Source: J095 sp964407935 | GTDB taxonomy: Bacteria > Chloroflexota > Anaerolineae > 4572-78 > J111 | DNA length: 16,279 nucleotides | Reading direction: 5' to 3' | Assembly (NCBI GenBank): GCA_964407935.1 | Contig: CAYOXS010000108.1 | Coordinates: 1 to 16,279 of the forward strand | Shown here: one piece after another, positions 1 to 6,921 of the stretch | Position numbering within the stretch: the stretch's first letter is position 1 | Layout: each line of letters starts with the position of its first letter | Translations under genes and position numbers: made by a program | Notes under the pieces: generated by a model | The model's input: only the letters and a program-made list of their open reading frames with translations | The model's database searches: none | Told to the model about the DNA's origin: nothing

Positions 1-9
1 CATATTAAA

Positions 10-33
10 GAGGCCAGCATGATAGCTGACCTC
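10..33 (-). repeat. 9-bp inverted repeat centred on a -10 box (operator or rho terminator)
   Basis: Arms 10-18 and 25-33 are complementary at eight of nine positions; the odd pair is a G-U wobble if read as minus-strand RNA. The six-base loop is exactly the TATCAT -10 box of the outward promoter. Two readings compete. It may be an operator at which a dimeric regulator would cover the -10 box. Or it may be a terminator for rho, 64 bases past its stop codon; the tail TTTAATATG is only weakly U-rich. The promoter overlap favours the operator reading slightly. Confidence 0.5.
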
Positions 34-47
34 TGAAGATGTGTCAA
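19..47 (-). promoter_or_regulatory. Sigma70-type promoter pointing out of the left edge
   Basis: On the minus strand a perfect TTGACA (47 down to 42) is followed by a 17-base spacer and TATCAT (24 to 19), five of six matches to the -10 consensus. Transcription would start near position 12 and leave the window. It lies just beyond the end of rho, so it would serve the next gene downstream of rho, which is not visible. The spacing and near-consensus boxes are seen directly; activity is inferred. Confidence 0.6.
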
Positions 48-96
48 ATATGGAGTTACCCGTCAGGCCGGGGTGTTGCGCCGAGGGGATACGGTG

Positions 97-1350
<1,254 letters not shown>

Positions 1351-1633
1351 AGTGCAAACTCCTACATATCCATGTTCATCTGTGTTGTGGTACAACCTGG
1401 AATTTTTTGGTCAATTATAGGGAAAACAACGTCCAAAGGTGGTAAGGACAAAATCTAGTTAACGTGATACGTTTTACTTAACAAAAGCTGATTTTTCCAG
1501 CCGGGTTACGAGGCAATACAAAACAATATAATGTTAATTTTATGGATTTGTTCTCAATAAGTATCGGATTTTTTTGATTGGGGAATGGAGATAAAGTGCG
1601 CTTGCTGGCGCGGAGCCCAATTTTATCTAATTC
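1351..1633 (-). promoter_or_regulatory. Long 5' leader of rho
   Basis: About 280 bases lie between the predicted start of transcription (near 1633) and the rho start codon, with no convincing gene in them. The leader is AT-rich relative to the genes. It holds a small five-pair stem-loop followed by TTTT (minus strand, about 1502 to 1483) and a short imperfect palindrome at 1461-1473. E. coli rho is known to be autoregulated by premature termination in its leader. A similar role here is inference from length and position only. Confidence 0.45.
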
Positions 1634-1639
1634 AGAGCG

Positions 1640-1668
1640 ATTATAGCATCATTCGCTGGCGGCGTCAA
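1640..1668 (-). promoter_or_regulatory. Promoter of rho
   Basis: On the minus strand TTGACG (1668-1663), a 17-base spacer and a perfect TATAAT (1645-1640). It sits 19 bases beyond the gap terminator, so rho is a separate transcription unit from yvcK-gap. The boxes are seen directly; activity is inferred from match and context. Confidence 0.75.
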
Positions 1669-1686
1669 TTAGGAAGTTATTGTGTG

Positions 1687-1719
1687 AAAAAAAAGAGAGG
1701 CTGATATATCAGCCTCTCT
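1687..1719 (-). terminator. Intrinsic terminator of the yvcK-gap operon
   Basis: A perfect 26-base palindrome (1694-1719) gives an 11-bp stem with a TATA loop. On the minus strand it is followed directly by a run of seven to eight T residues (1694 down to 1687). It begins 22 bases after the gap stop codon. All elements of a strong Rho-independent terminator are present. Confidence 0.93.
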
Positions 1720-1741
1720 GTAAGGTGTAATTATTAAAAAA

Positions 1742-2746
1742 TTACAGCTTGCTGGCCATCAGATCAGCCAGGTCGGCGGTGCGGTTAGAATAACCCCACT
1801 CGTTGTCGTACCAGGTCACCACTTTGACCAGATTGCCACCAATCACCTGGCAGAATTCGGCGTCGATGGAACTGGACGCCGGGTCGCCTTTAAAGTCAAT
1901 GGAAACCAGCGGTTCTTCAACATAGTTCATAACTTTGCTGTTGGCGGCGGCTTCTTTGAGGGCGGCGCGCAGTTCTGCGGTGGTGGTTTCTTTTTCTACT
2001 TCGGCCACAAAGTCAACCACCGACACAGTGGAGGTAGGCACGCGCAGGGCGTAACCATCAAACTTGCCTTTGAGTTCGGGGATTACCAGGGACACGGCTT
2101 TGGCGGCGCCGGTGGTGGTGGGAATAATGCTCATGGCGGCGGCGCGGGCGCGGCGCAGGTCTTTGTGGGGCAGGTCCAGAATTTTCTGGTCGTTGGTGTA
2201 GGCGTGAATGGTGGTCATGAGCGCCTTGACAATGCCAAATTTGTCGTTGACTACTTTGGCGGCCGGGGCCAGGCAGTTGGTGGTGCAGGAAGCGTTGGAT
2301 ACAATGTGATGTTTGGACGAGTCGTACTGGTCTTCGTTAACGCCGAGCACAATGGTCAGGTCTTCGCCTTTGGCCGGGGCGCTGATGATCACTTTTTTGG
2401 CGCCGGCTTTAATGTGCGCGGCGGCTTTTTCGGCCTGGGTGAACAGCCCGGTGGACTCAACCACAATGTCTACACCCAGCGCGCCCCAGGGCAGGTTGGC
2501 CGGGTCGCGTTCAGCCAGTACTTTCAGCAGTTTGCCGTCAACGCTCAGCCCGCCTTCAACAACTTCCACGGTGCCGTCGAACTTGCCGTAGTTTGAGTCG
2601 TATTTGAGCAGATGGGCCATGGTCGGCACATCGCCAATATCATTTACGGCTACAACTTCCAGAGTATCCGGGTACAGATCGCGGATCGCTTTGAATACTT
2701 GTCGGCCAATGCGGCCAAATCCGTTAATACCAACTTTTGTCGTCAT
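1742..2746 (-). CDS. gap: Glyceraldehyde-3-phosphate dehydrogenase, NAD-type
   Basis: Catalyses the reversible oxidation and phosphorylation of glyceraldehyde-3-phosphate to 1,3-bisphosphoglycerate in cytosolic glycolysis/gluconeogenesis. It is 334 residues, the normal length. The Rossmann motif GINGFGRIGR is at 6-15, the active-site motif SNASCTTNC at 150-158 with nucleophile Cys154, and the partner histidine is His181. Asp36 after the second strand and the PHKD motif near 194 (Pro rather than Ser) match the NAD-preferring catabolic type; that cofactor call is inference. The start at ATG 2746 has GGAGG eight bases upstream. A TTG at 2761 overlaps the ribosome site and was rejected. The gene starts 18 bases after the yvcK stop codon, so the two are very likely co-transcribed, and it is followed by a strong terminator. 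Confidence 0.97.
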   Translation of the reverse strand: MTTKVGINGFGRIGRQVFKAIRDLYPDTLEVVAVNDIGDVPTMAHLLKYDSNYGKFDGTVEVVEGGLSVDGKLLKVLAERDPANLPWGALGVDIVVESTGLFTQAEKAAAHIKAGAKKVIISAPAKGEDLTIVLGVNEDQYDSSKHHIVSNASCTTNCLAPAAKVVNDKFGIVKALMTTIHAYTNDQKILDLPHKDLRRARAAAMSIIPTTTGAAKAVSLVIPELKGKFDGYALRVPTSTVSVVDFVAEVEKETTTAELRAALKEAAANSKVMNYVEEPLVSIDFKGDPASSSIDAEFCQVIGGNLVKVVTWYDNEWGYSNRTADLADLMASKL

Positions 2747-2764
2747 TTGTGTTTCCTCCAAAAT

Positions 2765-4081
2765 CTATGATAATTGATTGTTTTTGAACCAAACCATTAA
2801 TTGGTTAGCCAGCTTGGTTGAATTATGACGCCACGGGTGCGCTTCATCGACCACATCGGCGCCAATGACCTGATATTTGCTGCCGGGCGGTGTCGCCGGT
2901 AATACGGCGGTCAGGTGGCTCATGGCCGTGGGGATGGGGCAGGACAGGTTGTTGTTGGCCAAGATGTAATTAAAGAGTGGGTCCGGGATGGTGGGAGACG
3001 GGCCGGTTTGGGTGTGCGCCTCAATGGCTTGCACGTAGTCTGACAGGGTGTAACCATCGGTTTCACCGGGTTGGTTGGCCACGTTGCAAATAAAAATTTT
3101 CCTGGCGTGACTGGCCCGGATGGCGGCGGTAATTTCTGCAACCAGCAGGTTTGGGATAACACTGGTATACAGGCTGCCCGGCCCGGCGACAATCACATCG
3201 GCGTTGAGAATGGCCTGCACCGCGGGCGGAAAGGCCGGCGGCGAGTCTGGCTCAAAATAGACGCGCTCGATGGGGGCGTTGGCTTCGGGAATGGCGCTTT
3301 CACCCTGAATAGTGCGGGTTTGCAGCCCGGCGTTAACCTCGGCAAAGAGCGTAATGTTAGCCAGGGTGCTGGGCAAAATGCTCCCTCTGATTTTCAACAC
3401 CCGCCCGCTCTGGTACAGCCCTTCTTCAAACGAGCCGGTCACTCCGGCCATGGCGGTAATGAACAGGTTGCCAAAACTGTGGCCCTCAAGCCCGCCGCTT
3501 CTGAAACGATACTGGAACAATTGGGTGGTGAGCGCTTCGTCATCGGCCAGGGCGGCAATGCAGTTTCTAAAATCGCCCGGCGGCAGCACGCCCAACTCGC
3601 GGCGGAGTTTGCCAGAAGAGCCGCCGTCATCGGCTACGGTTACAATGGCGGTAATGTTTTCTGTATGATGTTTTAACCCACTCAACAGGACGCTTAAACC
3701 TGTTCCGCCCCCAATTACCACAACTTTGGGGCCGCCCCGTCGGCGGCGACGATGGCGGTAGACCTGCTCGGCAATGTAGCCCATATCGGCTTGATCTGGC
3801 AGAAAAGCTTCAAGCATCAGCTTATTTAATTGGAAAAGACTGTACCCGGCTAACCCCGCGCCAATGGCCGCAAAAATAATCACTCGCCACCCGCGCGGCA
3901 GACTTTGTAACAGCAGCAGCCGAAGGACGGCAGGGTAAGTAACCTCGGCGTACAGTTCTCGCAGAAACAGGCCAACACCCAAACTCAGCAGGGTCAGGCC
4001 GATCAGCAGCAGTATGAGCCAGCGTTTTAGCCCAAGCCCCGGATGGAGCAGCCGAACGGTTGATTTGACACTGGCTAACAT
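2765..4081 (-). CDS. yvcK: Membrane-anchored YvcK/CofD-like gluconeogenesis factor
   Basis: YvcK proteins bind UDP-GlcNAc and are needed in Bacillus for growth on gluconeogenic carbon sources and for normal cell shape. The 438-residue product has the conserved family blocks GGGTGLS (124-130), ADDGGSSG (150-157), PPGDFRNC (167-174), and a later GPGSLYTS motif. Unlike the Bacillus protein (about 320 residues), it carries an extra N-terminal part of about 115 residues. That part has two hydrophobic segments (about 21-40 and 67-85) and then an Arg-rich stretch HRRRRR (110-115), suggesting anchoring with the catalytic-fold domain in the cytoplasm. The start is ATG 4081, with no clear Shine-Dalgarno sequence. 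A strong promoter lies 43 bases upstream. It is followed by gap after 18 bases, so the pair links a gluconeogenesis regulator with a gluconeogenic enzyme. Confidence 0.93.
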   Translation of the reverse strand: MLASVKSTVRLLHPGLGLKRWLILLLIGLTLLSLGVGLFLRELYAEVTYPAVLRLLLLQSLPRGWRVIIFAAIGAGLAGYSLFQLNKLMLEAFLPDQADMGYIAEQVYRHRRRRRGGPKVVVIGGGTGLSVLLSGLKHHTENITAIVTVADDGGSSGKLRRELGVLPPGDFRNCIAALADDEALTTQLFQYRFRSGGLEGHSFGNLFITAMAGVTGSFEEGLYQSGRVLKIRGSILPSTLANITLFAEVNAGLQTRTIQGESAIPEANAPIERVYFEPDSPPAFPPAVQAILNADVIVAGPGSLYTSVIPNLLVAEITAAIRASHARKIFICNVANQPGETDGYTLSDYVQAIEAHTQTGPSPTIPDPLFNYILANNNLSCPIPTAMSHLTAVLPATPPGSKYQVIGADVVDEAHPWRHNSTKLANQLMVWFKNNQLS

Positions 4082-4123
4082 AATTGGCCGGCCCGGCGGA
4101 AACGTTTCTGCTCAAACATCCGC

Positions 4124-4152
4124 ATTATAAACGATGTGATACAGATAGTCAA
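4124..4152 (-). promoter_or_regulatory. Promoter of the yvcK-gap operon
   Basis: On the minus strand TTGACT (4152-4147), a 17-base spacer, and a perfect TATAAT (4129-4124). The predicted transcript starts near 4117, leaving a short leader of about 36 bases before yvcK. It lies in the 90-base gap between the glycogen-synthase-like gene and yvcK. One of the best promoter matches in the window. Confidence 0.8.
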
Positions 4153-4171
4153 AGCTACATTGTGCAAGGTT

Positions 4172-5998
4172 TCACGATTTATCCAGCGTGTGCCGGAGCG
4201 CCCAGTCAAACGGGTCGGCGTACTCGTCGTGAGCCGGCAGGAAAAATTCTGAAAAGAGCTGGCGCTCATTGCCCAGCGCCGAGCCAAAGTCGGTGAGCAG
4301 CCGCTGGCGGGCGGCCAGCCATTGTTTGGTTAAAAAGCCGTAGCGGTACATTTCAATGTATTTGGCTGCCGATTTGTCCCAACTGGCATCGATGTTCATG
4401 GCCGTTTGCACCAGATAATTATGGTGGGTGCGGTTGAGGCGATAGGTATCGATGGCGGCTTTAACCTGCCAGAAAAAGGCGTTGGCTTCGCCGTAGCGGT
4501 CGCTCACATCGAGCCAGTCGTACAGGTAGGCGCAGTGACGCACTTTGGTTAGCCCGCCGGTGGCCCGGCCAATAACCACGTTGCCCACCAGGCTGGCCTC
4601 GTAATCAACCAGGCCGCACGGCTCAAAACGGCTGGGAATGAGAGAGAAGTCGCCGCCGGCAAAAATCAGTTTTGAGAGCGGCAGGTTGAAGCCGTTGTTA
4701 AAATAAACTCGATCCGGGTAACGGGCTGCCAGCGAAAAGAAGTGGGCTTCGGCGGCTTTGCCGTCGGCTTCATCATCTGGCGCGGAGGCTAAAATTACAA
4801 ATTTGGTGCCGCCGTCGTAATTGAGCACCCGTTCAATAATATCGGCGGCCAGCCCCAGATTCTTTTGGGCCACCAGCCGGCCAACGGCGGTAATCAGGAT
4901 GGGGTCCCACATCGGTTCCGAGCCAAAAACCTCCATGTGCAGCAGGCGTTTGAGTTCGGCCTTTACATCCAGGCTGTCGGCAGTAAAGTTGTGGTCTTTG
5001 CTGAGCATTTCTGCCTGGGTGAACGGGTTTTTGAAGATGGGGTTGCTCGGCCCGCGCTTTTTCTGGATGTCTTGCAATACGCCGGCTTTGAGCCAGGGCA
5101 GGTTTTCGGCGCGGTTGATGTCGCTCATGCCGTTGGTGATGCCGGCCACGGGCAATTTTTCAAACAAGTCCAGGTGGCGATTGGGCACAAACACCTCACC
5201 GGGCGGCGAACCTTTTTGGGCGTAAGCCTGGCCCCAAACCTGATCATGGTTCATTTTGAGTTCGGCGGCGTAGCCCCAGGTGCCGGCAATATCGCCGCTG
5301 ACGGTGGTGATTTTGCCGCCGGTTTCATACACCTTGAGCAGGCAGGCTTTCATTAGATTGAGGTTATCAAAAAAGTCAAAGTATTTGTGGAACAGCGCCC
5401 AGCCCGGCAGGTTGATGCGGTCCAGCGAATTAAACCCACCGCCAATCAGGGGGGTAATGCCCTGGTAGGTGGCGTTGTGGATGGTAAAATGCACCGGCAC
5501 GTTTTGCAGGTAGTCATCGCCCAGGTAAAAGGGCACCAGCCCCACGTGGTAATCGTGCAGGTGGATGGTGTCAAAATTGCGCTGTTTGATGTAGCCGGCC
5601 ATTGCCTGATTGACGGCGGCATATAGCGTCAGGGCCATCTGCGGGTCGCTGGGGTAAATGGCGCTGGCACTGGTCCAGCTCAACTGCCATTCGTCCCAAA
5701 AATAAACTACTTTCTGGCCATCGGGGAAAATGTGCTGGTAAACCTCAAAATAAAAGGTATGCCCGCCAATGGTGACCGGGACCTTCAGGTCCAACTTGGT
5801 CAGTTGGCTGCGGTCGTAGTGGGCAAAACAGGGACTCAGCGTTTCAATTTCAAGTTCGATGTCCTGTTTGGCGGCAGCTTTGACCAGTTCGGGCGGCAGT
5901 TCTTCGACAATAACCCCCAGGCCACCGATTTTTGTTCCCAGGCCGCCGCCCACGCGGCCAATTTCCCAGGCAGGCATGGCAACTCGCAGTTTTTTCAT
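4172..5998 (-). CDS. glgA: GT5 glycogen/starch (alpha-glucan) synthase-like glycosyltransferase
   Basis: Predicted cytosolic retaining glucosyltransferase of family GT5, which extends alpha-glucan chains from ADP-glucose or UDP-glucose. Seen: the N-terminal KIGGLG nucleotide-sugar loop (23-28), HDYH (148-151) followed by FTIHNATYQG (171-180), GRLVAQKNLGL in the GT-B second half, and SRFEPCGL with the complete E-x7-E pair Glu459/Glu467 followed by ATGGL. At 608 residues it is well above the roughly 480 of classical bacterial GlgA. The loop reads KIGGLGV, not KxGGLGDV, which recalls the synthase domain of fungal alpha-glucan synthases. The start at ATG 5998 has AAAGGA eight bases upstream. The frame stays open to 6430, but that extension is Arg/Gly/Pro-rich shadow of the next gene. 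Own promoter at 6080-6107; no clear terminator. The GT5 family is secure; donor and product are not. Confidence 0.9.
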   Translation of the reverse strand: MKKLRVAMPAWEIGRVGGGLGTKIGGLGVIVEELPPELVKAAAKQDIELEIETLSPCFAHYDRSQLTKLDLKVPVTIGGHTFYFEVYQHIFPDGQKVVYFWDEWQLSWTSASAIYPSDPQMALTLYAAVNQAMAGYIKQRNFDTIHLHDYHVGLVPFYLGDDYLQNVPVHFTIHNATYQGITPLIGGGFNSLDRINLPGWALFHKYFDFFDNLNLMKACLLKVYETGGKITTVSGDIAGTWGYAAELKMNHDQVWGQAYAQKGSPPGEVFVPNRHLDLFEKLPVAGITNGMSDINRAENLPWLKAGVLQDIQKKRGPSNPIFKNPFTQAEMLSKDHNFTADSLDVKAELKRLLHMEVFGSEPMWDPILITAVGRLVAQKNLGLAADIIERVLNYDGGTKFVILASAPDDEADGKAAEAHFFSLAARYPDRVYFNNGFNLPLSKLIFAGGDFSLIPSRFEPCGLVDYEASLVGNVVIGRATGGLTKVRHCAYLYDWLDVSDRYGEANAFFWQVKAAIDTYRLNRTHHNYLVQTAMNIDASWDKSAAKYIEMYRYGFLTKQWLAARQRLLTDFGSALGNERQLFSEFFLPAHDEYADPFDWALRHTLDKS

Positions 5999-6079
5999 TA
6001 ACTTAGTCCTTTGTTGGTTATCGGCAAATGCTGTGCAGAATAACGGCCCGGGCGACATCCGGACCAGTGACCAGCTTCG

Positions 6080-6107
6080 ATTGTACCATGATTGTGAATT
6101 GGGGCAA
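6080..6107 (-). promoter_or_regulatory. Promoter of the GT5 synthase gene
   Basis: On the minus strand TTGCCC (6107-6102), a 16-base spacer ending in TGG, and TACAAT (6085-6080). The TG one base before the -10 box gives an extended -10 element, which offsets the weak -35. The leader to ATG 5998 would be about 75 bases. It lies just after the stop codon of the 194-residue gene. Confidence 0.55.
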
Positions 6108-6126
6108 GAATAAATGATTGCGCGTT

Positions 6127-6711
6127 TTATTGACCGGTCGCGGTTAACCGCCAGCGCAAAATGGCCGCATCGAGCCGGGCCGCCGCCGAGTTGGCCGGGC
6201 GCTGCGCGGCGGATTTGGCCAGCCAGCCGGGCGGGCGGACGGCCTGAACCGGCAATTGAAAGCCCGGCGCGCGCTGCTGAGTCAACCCTGCAAAATGGCC
6301 GGCTGCCGGGGCGATGCGGTAACCGGCGTGCAGGCAGCCGGTGGCGTGGCTGTACCAAACCACCGTCAGCCCCATTAGATCCGGCGCGGCAAACACGGCG
6401 CAGGGGGTGCGGCCCAGCGAGATTGTCCACACTCCGGCCTGTGGGTGAATGACGGCGGCCCGCAGATCGGCCAAAAATTGAGCCGGGGTGGTGGTTTGCG
6501 GCCAGGTTTGATCCAGCCGCACCGCTCGCAGCAGGGCCACTTCTGGCGCGGGCAGCCGGGAGCCGGGCGCAAGCACATCAAACTGCCAAAAACTGCCCCA
6601 CAGGGCGGCATCGACGGCCATTAATTCTGGCGTAAATGGGGCTGCGGCGGCCTGCCGGGTCAGTTCTGGCACAGAAAGTTTTTGGTTGGGGGCAGATTTG
6701 TCAATTGTCAT
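6127..6711 (-). CDS. Unrecognised protein, 194 residues
   Basis: I do not recognise a family. The protein has no signal peptide or membrane segment and is probably cytosolic. An N-terminal polar region of about 25 residues is followed by an Ala/Leu/Trp-rich body with several Trp residues in short hydrophobic runs (for example ALWGSFWQFDVL and LTVVWYSHATG), and an Arg-rich C-terminus. This composition looks coding, whereas the overlapping frame (to 6430) does not. The start at ATG 6711 was chosen because the frame upstream overlaps the divergent promoter region and reads as non-coding. A TGG-TATCAT extended -10 box only about 14 bases before the ATG implies a leaderless or nearly leaderless message, and no Shine-Dalgarno sequence is present. 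It precedes the GT5 synthase by 128 bases on the same strand, but that gene has its own promoter. Confidence 0.65.
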   Translation of the reverse strand: MTIDKSAPNQKLSVPELTRQAAAAPFTPELMAVDAALWGSFWQFDVLAPGSRLPAPEVALLRAVRLDQTWPQTTTPAQFLADLRAAVIHPQAGVWTISLGRTPCAVFAAPDLMGLTVVWYSHATGCLHAGYRIAPAAGHFAGLTQQRAPGFQLPVQAVRPPGWLAKSAAQRPANSAAARLDAAILRWRLTATGQ

Positions 6712-6724
6712 CGGTTCATTGCCT

Positions 6725-6753
6725 ATGATACCATTTGCACTCGGCTTTGGGAA
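6725..6753 (-). promoter_or_regulatory. Promoter of the 194-residue gene (extended -10)
   Basis: On the minus strand TTCCCA (6753-6748, four of six), a 17-base spacer ending in TGG, and TATCAT (6730-6725). Transcription would begin near 6718, only about seven bases before ATG 6711. It is back-to-back with the transporter promoter, the two -35 boxes being four bases apart. Confidence 0.45.
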
Positions 6754-6757
6754 GTGT

Positions 6758-6786
6758 TTGACTTTTGCTGGCAATCCTCGTAAAAT
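6758..6786 (+). promoter_or_regulatory. Promoter of the ABC importer operon
   Basis: TTGACT (6758-6763), a 17-base spacer and TAAAAT (6781-6786). Predicted start near 6793 gives a leader of about 129 bases before the first binding-protein gene. The match is strong, and the position at the head of six co-directional genes supports it. Confidence 0.72.
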
Positions 6787-6824
6787 ACTCGCAATTTGTG
6801 CCACACAGCTGATCTGCGAAGGTG

Positions 6825-6901
6825 CTGTCTCTGTTAAAAACCCAATCTGTGGGGGGCGGACACCGTTCGCCCTTTCTGTTTTAAACATGGGAGGGAGACA
6901 G
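6825..6901 (+). promoter_or_regulatory. Structured leader with terminator-like hairpin (possible attenuator)
   Basis: Within the operon leader, 6854-6861 (GGGCGGAC) pairs with 6865-6872 (GTTCGCCC) as an 8-bp stem with one G-U pair and a three-base loop. It is followed by the U-rich TTTCTGTTTT (6873-6882). An outer helix can form between CTGTCTC (6825-6831) and GAGACAG (6895-6901), enclosing that hairpin and ending 10 bases before the ribosome site. The pairings are seen; control by attenuation is inferred. The loop is small and the U tract is interrupted, so termination may be partial. Confidence 0.4.
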
Positions 6902-6921
6902 TTCATCCTTTGGAGAAAAAA

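Noticed and set aside
1414..1419. TATAAT close to rho as the rho promoter
   Set aside because: No acceptable -35 lies 15-19 bases upstream, and there is no TG extension; the promoter at 1640-1668 is far better.
5999..6430. N-terminal extension of 144 residues on the GT5 synthase
   Set aside because: It is Arg/Gly/Pro-rich, overlaps the better coding frame of the 194-residue protein, and a good ribosome site precedes ATG 5998.
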